From: Conchocele bisecta
Lineage: Eukaryota; Mollusca; Bivalvia; Lucinida; Thyasiridae
Reading direction: 5' to 3'
NCBI GenBank assembly: GCA_029237695.1
Contig: CM055266.1
Span: 111,741,370 to 111,805,369 of the forward strand
DNA length: 64,000 bases
Shown: positions 41,366 to 53,000 of the stretch, in pieces
Layout: each line of letters begins with the position of its first letter
How positions within the stretch are numbered: the stretch's first letter is position 1
Made by a program: the position numbers and the translations under genes
The notes under the pieces: generated by a model
What the model was told of the DNA's origin: nothing
The model's input: only the letters and a program-made list of their open reading frames with translations
Databases searched by the model: none

Positions 41366-42845
41366 AGCTAGCATTACTTATTTGAGTTTATGTAGATTTG
41401 GCGTTCCATATGTTTTGGCTGTTCAAGTATCAAAACGCGCACCTGCAATCGGGTTGGTTCCCCCGTGTGAACGATCGAGTTCACTGGACGCCCGCGGAGA
41501 TTAATTCTCGGTTCAACAAAAGTTGAACGTACACCCATCCCATCAAGGTGCATGATCACGTGGTTACAACAACAACAAGTACTGAAACTTCCAGAAGCCA
41601 TCCGATTCAAAGTACGTATTCTATAATTGTTTCCTTATTATGTAACGGATTTTGATGAAATATGGCGCATCAAACGCATCTTGTTAAGCTGCATTTGGTG
41701 GTCTCTGTATTTTGGCAAAACGACATAAGTCTGTGCCGAACTCCCTAGACCACCAAATGCAGCTCATGAAGACGCATTTGCTGTGTTATGTATCGAATAA
41801 GTGCAAACAGTGCTCTGTCAGACAAAGGTGGTGCTATGTAGAGTGGAACCCCTCTAAACCGGACACTCGGGAAAATATAGATGTTTACCTTAGATGCGCT
41901 CTGATTACAATGACTTTTCAAGATTGCAAAACACTATGTCACTAACACTGTGTCATGAAGCGCTCACATGTCTGATTTACAGTGGAACATCTCCAAACCG
42001 GACACCCTGGGGACCTCACAGGGTGTCCGGGTTGGAGAGGTTCCGCTGTAATAACATTGAGAATCCAAGCCCAGGGCGAATACTATTAATATAATACAAA
42101 CAATCCATGTCCCCTGCTGGGCTCCGTAATGTCTTTGATTTCCAGAAGTCAAATGCTGCAGTGGGGTACGTACGGACAACAAGTAGCTCTTGGGTAAAGA
42201 ATTTTGGATCAATTTAAGAAGCGTATTTTTGCAAATTGGCATATTGCAATACGTTTGGCGTCGCTTGACTGTGATTTACATGTATTAGTAGGGCATTTGA
42301 TTAATTTAATGTTTGCTCATTCATGCACTGAATTGGCTATATAACAAAAAATCCTGCTGACTCCAAAAAGGGGGGTTAGTACCATACCCATCGAACCTCC
42401 TCAGATTCTGATGACGCCCTTGATATCTGTCAGTAGCAGTCGTGAGGCCATTTTTTCAAATGTTTTTCAAATAAGTTGGTCGTGCGGGAATAGGTGTGTA
42501 TCATTATGCTACTGCGTAGCAAATCTGGCTATCGTGGTGCATTTTTCTTTCTATCGTCGGCCCATTATTTTTTTTTTCAACCGTCTGTCCATTATTTTAT
42601 CCCCGTGTACTGACCTGAAATCTGTTAGTCACCCGTCCCGTGAACCATTTTGGTAGCTAAGGCGAATGCAGTCACATTCATATTTGTATAAATTTGTTGT
42701 AAACATCGTAAGATTTAATTTGTTCAACCGTCCACTCATTAATGTAACCCCGTATAGAAATGATTCTAAGTGGCTGCCAAACCATATGGCAAAATATTAA
42801 AATAACAACGGACGATAAGTTTCCGCATTCTAAGGGATAGGCCTA

Positions 42846-43036
42846 TGGAACGCCAAATCTACATAAACTCAACTATCTAAGTAATTAGAGCTAGCATTAA
42901 ATATTTAGAGCTAGCTCCAAATCATTTTCAGAGCTGTCTAAATCATTTGGAGCTAGTTCTAAATATTTAATGCTGGCACTAATTATTTAGAGTTAGCATT
43001 AATTATTTGAGTTTATGTATATTTGGCGTTCCATAT
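42846..43036. mobile_element. MITE family P
   Basis: TATGGAACGCCAAATCTACA left, TATATTTGGCGTTCCATA right. The inside is built from repeats of TATTTAGAGCTAGC. Related sequence at 41152-41412 and 54760-55005. Confidence 0.82.
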
Positions 43037-43078
43037 TGGCGGATACTGGTTTCTCAACTGCACACCAGTGTAGTGTGA

Positions 43079-43440
43079 ATGCTACGAAGCCCTGCAGGGG
43101 ACGTATACTTATTTTGTATTATTAATTTGTTCCCACGAAATAACAATTCGTTCCCTCAATTTAACAATTCGTTCCCACTAATTAACAATGCGTTTCCACG
43201 AATTAACAATTTGTTTCCTAAATTTAACAATTCGTTCCCACGGGAACGAATTGTTAATTCGTGGGCACGAATTGTTATATCGTGGGCACGAATTGTTAAT
43301 TTGAGGGAACGAATTGTTATATCGTGGGAACGAATTGTTAATTCGAGGGAACGAATTGTTTAATTGAGGGAACGAATTGTTATTTTGTGGGAACGAATTA
43401 ATAAAAAAATCCATGTTCCCTGCGGGTCTCCGTAGAATGC
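43079..43440. repeat. Foldback element made of oppositely oriented 21-22-bp tandem repeats
   Basis: About six copies of AACAATTCGTTCCCTCAATTT-type units run into about seven copies in inverted orientation, meeting at 43240-43250. The ends CTACGAAGCCCTGCAGGGGA and TGTTCCCTGCGGGTCTCCGT are inverted repeats. Confidence 0.9.
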
Positions 43441-43743
43441 AGTATAGTCGGGGAGTAGTGTTTGTGCGATTGACTGATTGATTGGGATGCACCGGTTAGA
43501 GAATAATACAATGAGAAAAGAACATCTAATTTCATATATTTAATACACAATCATTATTGAACATTCACGTCATCGAATGTCATATTGATGAATCATAATA
43601 ATTATTGTTCAAGGTGCACGACTCCCATGCAAAGCAGACAGGTAAATACACATCTAACAAACATGTGGTAGCGATAGGCAAAATGGTTATAGTTGGTTCA
43701 TCTTATTTAAAAATCACCTAAACAGTCATAAAAGTAACTATAC

Positions 43744-44147
43744 AGGGCTCCAGATAAGGAATTAATAATTGAATATTGTCACTCCGTCATTTCTGAAGCA
43801 ATTGGGTATTTCAAAATTTTAATTGGGTAAAATAAAATCAGACTACTGTTTACACATCAACATACATAAAGTATTGAATAGTTTGCTTCCAAATGAAAAC
43901 ATGTCTTGGCATTTCATTAGAATTGTCTTCTTGAAGACAATTCTAATGAAATACCAAGATGTGTTTTCATGGAAAATAAAAAAGATATGCTATATTTGTG
44001 GTCTGTTTATTGTTTTCTGCAGCATGATACAGGTACCACAAAATGTGTATTGCTTTTTGATACTCGCTACTTCTGATTTCAATTGTGTTTTTGGCAATTT
44101 TAATTGGGTATTTAAGCAAATACGCAGCTTATTTGGAGCGCTGACTA
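43744..44147. mobile_element. MITE family D, full length
   Basis: GGGCTCCAGATAAGGAATTA left, centre AATTGTCTTCTTGAAGACAA, right CAGCTTATTTGGAGCGC. Confidence 0.87.
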
Positions 44148-44439
44148 GATTCTAGTTATGAACACAAACTAAAATAATCATGACAAAAAAGAGTCCAGTA
44201 ATCATATGTCGATACATTAATTGGTTATAGTAATATACATAGTTTGGCTGACATGTCTTCATGACCACTAGTATTCAGTTTCCATGGCAATTTTTACCTT
44301 TTTGATAAAAAAACACACTAGGATTTGTTAGTGAAAGAAGCCCAGAATCCCAAGTTTGAATTAGTATATTTATAAATGTATGGTTACAAATGATGATCAG
44401 CATCCACACTGGCCACGTATGTCATAATTGAGGCACACC

Positions 44440-44675
44440 ATGTGATTGTGTACCTTCGGACATCTGCGTAATTTTATGAAATACGTTTACAAAATGTACA
44501 ATAATTTCCGTAAATGGTGTCAAAGTTTGACAAAATTTTCAGAGCACATGCGGAATATACTCTGAAATCTTGTCAACTTTTGACTTTATTTATGAAAAAT
44601 ATTGTCAATTTTGTAAACGTATTTAATGAAATTACGCATATGTTAGAAGGTACAAAATCACATGGCGTGTCTCAT
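44440..44675. mobile_element. MITE family L
   Basis: CACCATGTGATTGTGTACCT left and CAAAATCACATGGCGTGTCT right. Confidence 0.83.
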
Positions 44676-44918
44676 ATGTGGCTGTGACTGGAGAAATATG
44701 GCTTATGGGTTTTGCGACCAGTGAAGATCCAGATCAGTCTGTGCATTAGCCGCACAGTCAGATCAGGAGCACTGTTCGCCATGTGTCATCACTGAAACAC
44801 CCGTTATGCTGCTAACAAGCAATATAGATGGTTATCAGATTAAACGAGTGTGCTATTTCATCAACAGCTACACTGGTCACACATCCCATTAGCTCCAATA
44901 CTCCAGTCGCAGACACAT
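44675..44918. mobile_element. MITE family B
   Basis: Left end TGGCTGTGACTGGAGAAATA, right end TCCAATACTCCAGTCGCAGA. It follows a family L element directly. Confidence 0.83.
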
Positions 44919-45080
44919 GTGTCCTGACATCCACCTGTACGAGGAGATACTCCATGAGATAATCTGCTTTTGCAGGCAGACAACAGTGCTCCAAACTATA
45001 TTACATCCCAATATCAAAACAATTTCTAGTTCTACTAATACGGCTACTAACTCAGTAATACGGGTATTACGGTTACATCC

Positions 45081-45305
45081 TGGTGCCCGTTTCACTAAAC
45101 TTTGTACGACTATATAGTGCAAAATTATGATTTCACATTTACAATGTTTTCTTGTAAACAATTATTGGATTTACATTTATTGAGCATAGGCTGCATTTGC
45201 AGCCTATGCTCAATACATGTCAATCCATCAATTGGAATTGACAGAAGATCCTAAGTTTGCACTTACGAACATTTTAGTCTTGCGAAGTTTAGTGAAACGG
45301 CCCCC
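45081..45305. mobile_element. MITE family A
   Basis: CCCGTTTCACTAAACTTTGT left, central AGGCTGCATTTGCAGCCT, right AGTTTAGTGAAACGGCCCCC. Confidence 0.87.
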
Positions 45306-46054
45306 TGTTTCGTAAGCATTTTCAAGTTTTGTCCACAAGAGAAATACTCGGACCTTGGACATAAAACTCGTTAAAAATCCACTCTCCTCTGACCACTCTG
45401 TTTTATGAAATTGTCATCGGACCCAACACCGTGTACAACACGTGACCATCATGTTCGCGTACTTCTTAAATGTACTACAACTTGAGCACGAACTTTGAGC
45501 TAAGACGTCTTAACATGTTTCACAATCCGATTTGTACAACAAGCAAACTGTCTCCGAGACATAAAATCATAGAGAGGACATGTAATTGTACATGGCCACT
45601 TTACAACACCACATGGTGTAATAATACCCCTATCACCATGCCGACCACCTGTGTGCACAATGCGATAATCCAGGCGTTTTAGCTATCGATCATACATACG
45701 GACAAACATGGTCTAACTGCCTTCTCACATTGTCCATACATTGTCCACATTACTGTCAATCAACTGAATGTCGCGGCTACTACATTTCGCGATGTTCGTA
45801 CCTGATTATCGTTCGCGGTACGACGACGTGCGCTATTAACTTTTGCGTAACTACAGCCCTTGCTACACTACCGCCTGTGCTAATCTTGCCAATATTTGTC
45901 AATTTATTATTTCAAAATACTTGAATATTGGTCTTGAAATCAAGCAATTTGATTGTCAGAGCCTGAGCTGTGAACTGGCATTGTCATTAGATTATCAGAA
46001 ACGTTGATGATTTAGACAAGATTAACACAGGCTGTTGAGATATGATATGAGATA

Positions 46055-46318
46055 CGCCATGTGATTTTGTCACTTCGGACATCTGCGTAATATCATGAAA
46101 TACATTTACAAAATTTACAATATTTTACGTAAATGGCGTCACAAGTTGACACAAATTTATTTTCAGAGTACATGCGGAATGATACTCCTATTCCGCATGT
46201 ACTCTGAACATTTTGTTAACTTTTGACGGTATTTATGAAAAATATTGTAAATTTTGTAAACGTATTTAATGAAATTACGCAGATGTCTGAAGGTACAAAA
46301 TCACATGGCGTGTCTCAA
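46055..46318. mobile_element. MITE family L
   Basis: ACGCCATGTGATTTTGTCAC left and AAAATCACATGGCGTGTCTC right, centre ATTCCGCATGTACTCTGA. Other copies are at 8386-8655, 27358-27622, 31130-31345 and 44440-44675. Confidence 0.85.
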
Positions 46319-46363
46319 TTATGATATCAAGTGAATGATGCTTGTGGCTAGTAAGAAAACCAG

Positions 46364-46676
46364 TACACCAGTAGCCGATTTCATCAACATTGCAAAGTAT
46401 ACTTTACTAGCAAAGTATATTTTGAGGGAGTAATCGTTTATTTATCCTGAAATGCATTATTTCATATAGAACTAACAAATGCATATATTTCATGATTAAA
46501 GGTATGCAGAATTATTATACTGAATTTATTACATTATCACAGCCAAATTGGCTGTGATAATGTAATAAATTCAGTATAATAAAAATTAATAAATTTATCA
46601 TAAAATTGAAAATTTCTCCCTCAAAGTATACTTTGCTACTAAAGTATACTTTGCAATGTTGATGAAATAGGCTACT
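46364..46676. mobile_element. MITE family K downstream of the right copine gene
   Basis: TAGCCGATTTCATCAACATT left and ATGTTGATGAAATAGGCTA right. The centre is the perfect palindrome ATTATCACAGCCAAATTGGC TGTGATAAT. Confidence 0.88.
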
Positions 46677-46708
46677 GCAATGGCATACTTATAGTTTAAA
46701 ATTAATGT

Positions 46709-47071
46709 TCAATACGACCGCTCTTGCAGCTGCGTTTGCTGTTGCTGACCGCCACGCTTGTAAAGTTTCTCCAGCAACTTTAGTTTCTTAATATCCTTAT
46801 ATTCTCCGGGGACCTGCATTAGGGCGGCGAGCGCCAGAGCTGGCTGGGGATTCCGGGAGGTTGTCATGACTTCGTCAAAGTCCACAAAACAGAAGTTGTT
46901 GAATTTTCGCGACGGTAGTTTGTGGTCGTACTCCTTCATGACGTCCCAGGGGCCGTCCCCGACTCCTATTAGGATGATGGACAGGGGATACTCGGACGCG
47001 TCTACGATGGCTTTCGTCGTCGCCTCCTCACTGGTCACTTGTCCATCAGCGCAGATCACCAGTATGTGGTA
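46709..47071 (-). CDS. Right copine gene, last exon
   Basis: 363 nt, 120 codons and stop TGA at 46709-46711. It encodes [40 protein letters not shown] and NPQPALALAALMQVPGEYKD, then a basic/Q-rich tail. The acceptor is TTGTTACAG at 47072-47080. A family A MITE begins about 27 nt upstream of the acceptor. Confidence 0.95.
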   Translation of the reverse strand, partial: YHILVICADGQVTSEEATTKAIVDASEYPLSIILIGVGDGPWDVMKEYDHKLPSRKFNNFCFVDFDEVMTTSRNPQPALALAALMQVPGEYKDIKKLKLLEKLYKRGGQQQQTQLQERSY

Positions 47072-50000
47072 CTGTAACAACAGTTCAACAGTAACAACAG
47101 TTTCACTAAACTTCGTACGACTAAGATGTTCGTAAGTGCACATTCAGGATCGTCTGGAAATTTCAATTGATGGATTTACATTTATTGAGCATAGGCTGCA
47201 ATGTAAATCTAATAATTGTTGCTTAATGTGAAATTTATAGACTATCATAATTTTGCCCTTACGAACATTTTGGTCGTACGAAGTGAAACGGGCCCCAGGG
47301 GGCCGTTTCACTAAACTTCGTACGACTAAAATGTTCGTAAGTGCAAAATTATGATTGTCTGTAAATTTCACATTAACAATGTTTTCTTGTAAATAATTAA
47401 TGGATTTACATTTATTGAGCATAGGCTGCATATGCAGCCTATGCTCAAAAAATGTAAATCCATCAATTTAAATTTACAGACGATCTTAAATTTGCACTTA
47501 CGAACATTTTATTCGTACGAAGTGAAACGGGCCCCAGGTGTATAATGGGCTACACTTTCACAGATGACGTAGAAGAATACGAAGAATGAGGAAGAAGAAC
47601 TGTTATTGACTTAGACTATAGAGTCTCTCGTCATATAAACATATATACAAAATATACCACACAGTATTGGGCTCATATGTTAGAAAACAACATTACATAA
47701 TTATACTCCATAATTTAACCCTTCCAACCCTAATCAACTGGAATGGACTGCGATATGTTAATTTTCCGACCAATTCAATCTTCAACAATTATTTCCTAAC
47801 GGATCTATTTATAAATAGAGGGTGTATTTTTTTACTGACACAATGTGCAGGTCCTAATGAGGTGGCTCAGAATGAGTTTAATAAATAGAGGATCTTACAT
47901 GAGTGACGGTTTGATATGATATTTATTAAACGAGTTAGCATAAGCACACTAGTATACATTGAAGGTACATGCCCACTCAGTAGACACAAATTGTTCTTTA
48001 TAGGAATTAAGTAAGGGTATAATTGTGTCACCATTTCACAATTTATAAAAATTGCATGTGCCCGCTATAGAGATATAATCATTTAGCAATCAATATTTTA
48101 CTGACAGTGACGCACGGTGGTATCAGGCTATTTACATATGAAAATGAGGCATGCTATTTTTTAATTAATTATTCTAATTAAATGCGTCACCTGAACAAAT
48201 ACTATTTTCGACAGATTATAAAGTATGATCATTGCACATCAAAAAATAAATACAGATAATAAATAATACTTTCCGTTAACATTTAATGAAACACGGTTAT
48301 CGCCCCTGATGTCAGTGTAGACATTATCGTCTGATGTAAATGTATCATATTGCCAATTAATACGTGGGGTAATGGTGAATGAATGTTTAGTTTGCCAGAA
48401 AATGTCTCAGATGATGTCCCTGATATAAAGAACAGTTTGTGCATACTGAGTGGGCATGCACCTTTAAAGCTGTACTGCCCTCCCAAGTCAAACTGCAGTA
48501 TCTGTTAAACTGCAGTATCTGCACTATGATGCTAGGCTATGCTATGCTGACTATGTGCAATCATCCCCAGATGGGGATGATTGCACAGGGTCAGCATAGC
48601 ATCATAGTACAGATACTGCAGTTTAACAGATACTGCAGTTTGACTTGGGAGGGCAGTGTACTGGTCATCATATTTTCTGCAGCGACCTATTTTGCATATT
48701 TATTACACTAGTGTATTATGAATTATTTGCCCCTATATCAACGGGGCATATTGCGTTGCTCATGAGGGTCTGTACGTCCGTCCATCCGTCCGTCCGTTCG
48801 TATGTGTACATTTAAGTCGAACAGTTTGTAAGAGTTTCTCCAACATGTATGTAAAGGATGTTCAGTACTTCGACACTTGAATCACCTAAACATTTGTCAC
48901 GCACTCGCGCCACCATTAACCATACAGTGGGGTCAGCGTGTAAGCGCACACACGAACGAACACGACAGGTTGGTTCCAACCTGTCGTGTTCGTTCGTGTG
49001 TGCACTTACACGCTGTATCTTGACATTTGTTGCCTTCGAAATGTCGCTGAAACACTTAGCCATTTTGTTACGTCGAAAAGTTTCTCCAACAAAGCAATAC
49101 ATGTATCTTCATTACTACGCGAAGGATTGCTTCAACACTTGGACACTTAAATCACCTGAACCTTTGTCACACACTAATGCCACCATTAACATGACCTTTT
49201 TACCGTGACATGGTCTTTGAAACATTTAGCAATACAGTCATGTATGCCATGGGGGCATATCTATGTTTTACAAACATAATGTCTAGTTATTACACTGTGA
49301 AGCTCCAATTTGTGCAATAAACTATGTTAACCCTTTCAACCCTAAGGAACTGGAATGGACTGTGATATGCTAACAATGTCAAACAATTATTTTCGGATTC
49401 GTCCATTTATGAAAAGGGGGTGTTTTTGTTCTCAAAAATATTAAAATTACTTTCAAAAAGTGCAGATCCTGATGAGATGGCTCGTTACGAGCCGGCTCAT
49501 CTGGATCTGCACTTTTTGCATAAACCGATATAGCGGGATTTCGGGTTCAAAGGGTTAATACACTGCGAAAGTACGCTTCGTGCAATACATCCAATAGTAC
49601 ACATCACAATTGTAGCCGATTTCATCAAAATTGCAAAGTTTACTTATCTAGCAAAGTATACTTTGAGGGAGAAATCATTTATTTTTCCCGAAATGCATTA
49701 TGTCATAGAATTAACGACTGCATATATTTGATGATAAAAAAGTATGCATAATTATTATACTGAATTGTTTACATTATCACAGCCAAAATGGCTGTGATAA
49801 TGTAATAAATTCAGTATAATAAAAATTTATAAATGTATCCTTAAATTGAAAATTTCTTCCTCAAAGTATGCTTTGCAAGATAAGTATACTTTGCAATGTT
49901 GGTGAAATAGGCTACAGGTGTCCTGTTGAGAGCGTTTTCATTGTATCTACCTTCTGTGTTTTCTGGACGATATATACGGCGGCCTCTATAAGCGGAGCGA

Positions 50001-53000
50001 AGTTGGTGGGGCCGCCCAGCTTGATGGTGGGCGTCACCTCGTTGTAGACGTCCAGTACATCCCCGAACCCCTCACACTCGCCCTGGGAATAGAAATCACA
50101 GACGCATACATATAACTGCCTTATAGATATAGGTTACTTAACTTGGGAAATCAGGAGTAACTTCCCTTTCATTTGAACAACTTCCCTGGCATCATTGTCG
50201 TTATAATTGGTGAAGTTTGACGGTTTCACGTCACGTTGCCTAGTTTAAACCATAACAAGAACACTGTCACACACATTCTGACGTAAAAATATGTTACTTT
50301 TTACAGCGAGTATGTGAAGGTCAAATGGTCAATGCCATGTTAATGGTTTCAAGTGTATCAAGTGTGCAAATATAAAAACAACCCATCCAGTACTAGAGCA
50401 AAGTCGATGGCGCGCCATCGCAATATACCCACGTTCCATCTGCCAATGGACATAACAGTGAATTTCTAGATCACAAAAAGGTGATTATAATCAATACCCG
50501 AGAGGTTGAATTAAAAATCGAATATCACTTTGTGCATCTACACACCATAAGAATGCTACATACCAAGTTGCAAGTCTCTACCTATTACTGTTTTACAGTT
50601 TATGACAATTGCAAAGTTCTAAGTAGAAATGGTGGAGATTATCCATGGGGGGTGGGGGTGGGGGGGGGGGGGAAGGGAGGTCGATTCAAAATTCTAAATT
50701 CACTTTACGCATCTATACACCATAAGGAAAGCACACACCAAGTCTGAAGTCCCCCCTCCTAGTACGATTAAAATTTTTATAAAAAATCATAAAACATCGA
50801 AATTTATTTCGCGCATCTACACACCATAAGGAAGGCACAGACGATGTTGAAGTCCCTACCTAATACGGTAAATTTCTTTGTACTTCTTACAAGAAACGTG
50901 ACGGATGTGCGGACGGACGGACACCCGTGACGAAAACAATTTACTTTTTTTTTCTTAAAAAATTGTGTATACATATATATTTAAGTTATGGCAAGGTGGA
51001 CAAAGTCTTACAATATATCCGACGCACTGACCACGGACGAAGTGCGTACGGACCTCCAGAGCAAATATTATACTTCCCTTGCTATATCGAATAGACGGCA
51101 TAAAACACCAACAGTCTCCTGGGGGCCGTTTCACTAAACTTCGTACGACTAAAATGTTCGTAAGTGCACACTCATGATAGTCTGTACATTTCATAATAAC
51201 AACGTTTTCTTGTAGATAAGTATTGGATTTACCTTTATTGAGCATAGGCTGCATATGCAACCTATGCTCAATAAATGTAAATCCATCAATTGAAATTTCC
51301 GGACGATCCTCAATTTGAACTTACGAAATTTTAGTTCCAGGACGTATAGTGAAACGGCCCTCTGTATCGTATCAAATATTGGAACTAATGCTAGATAAGT
51401 GTGTTAACATGCTATTTGCCGCTGGCACTGACTACCTCTATCATATGACATTGACATTGAATCAAAGACATGACATCATGAATGAACAACTGTCTACATG
51501 TCTACAAATGATCCAAGTAGTCATATGTGATCTTTGGTTAAACAGAGTATGAGTTTAATGTATCCTGTCGGAGGGGATTTTAGCGTCCATCTTGGATTAC
51601 CCAGCAAGCTCAATATATTCACCTGATAACTTTTGACAGTTTAGATTTACTCAGATTTATTGCAAGAAACATTGTGCTGAAAAGTTCTGCTTCTATATTA
51701 ACCATGTGTGTGGAATTGTGCACATAAGGCTTCTGAGCCAATGAATGTAGTTCTAACCCAAGATCAATGCTTGAGGATGTTGGGTTACATGTACATACTT
51801 AGTATTTAGTATAATAGCACAACTATAAAATGCTCAGTTGTTGTATTGTAATCGACAGGGATTTTGACAGATTGGGAGACACATTCGCATAAGCAATCTG
51901 CTTTTTGCTGAATCCCATTCATATTACCTCGATTTTGTTTCTCTAGATTTACATAATGTACATCTCATGTAAAATTAATATGAATAAAATATGTTATTCT
52001 AAAGGGATTATGCGGACATTGTGTTTCAACTGTCGAGTATAGTTTATTTGAAGTGTTAAACGATTTAAGCAAATACCATTTATTACGCGTTTCGTTATTC
52101 AGCACACAGCCGTATATTTATTATGTATGGGACACGTTACTGAGAGCACGGTTGGCCGCCTGTACGGTCTCTAATCGCGAGCTTATCTCCCCGTACATGC
52201 AGTCGAACCGTGATCTAAATATAGCTTACCTCAGTTTTGAGAGGGAAAATCGATTTGTCCTTGACCCTGGAGTCGCCGAAGCCAAACACAGGAATGATCC
52301 CGTCATCGGGGTTAAAGGATTCGAGCGTCTCGCCGAGAATGCAGATCACTTGCTGGTAGGGGTTAGCGGCCGGTTGGCTGACGTCGTGTAGGGACAGACC
52401 CCCGAATGTGTTCTTACCCTGCAGCCGGTTGCTCAGTGTGTAGTCGATTCCTATAATATACATGTACATGTATGTGGCTGTTACTGGAGGAGCTGGGTTC
52501 TTGGCATTTGTACTGGAGAGTCTAGATAGATAAAGTGCCGTGAATGGGAAAACATATCTGGCAAGGCTCAGGAAACGGGATGGGCGAGGCTCTGCCGAGC
52601 ACATCCCGTTTCCGTGCCGCGCCAGATATTTTTTCCCATTCACGGCACTAACCTACTATCCTATTTATCCCGTCAACACCTACAAATGGCTGTAAAATGC
52701 AAAAATTGTATTGACTGGATATCAAAAATGTTTCACGGCACCGTGTTTCACGGCACATACGCACTGTGTTGACGGGATAAATACTGATTTATGTCTGTGA
52801 CTGGATAAATAGGGCTCACGTCATTTATGAGAAGGCTAACACCTGATCTCTGTGACTGTGGTTGGAGAAATGATGCTCGTGACATTTTTGGCGAATCCTG
52901 GGACCCATTTCACTAAACTTCGTACGACTAAAATTTCGTAAGTTTAAAATTATGATACATGTAGTCTGTAAATTTCAAATTAACAATGTTGTTTTGCAAA

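Noticed and set aside
43079..43492. Open frames on both strands reading NNSFP-type repeats
   Set aside because: Simultaneous open frames on both strands are a by-product of the 21-22-bp foldback repeat.
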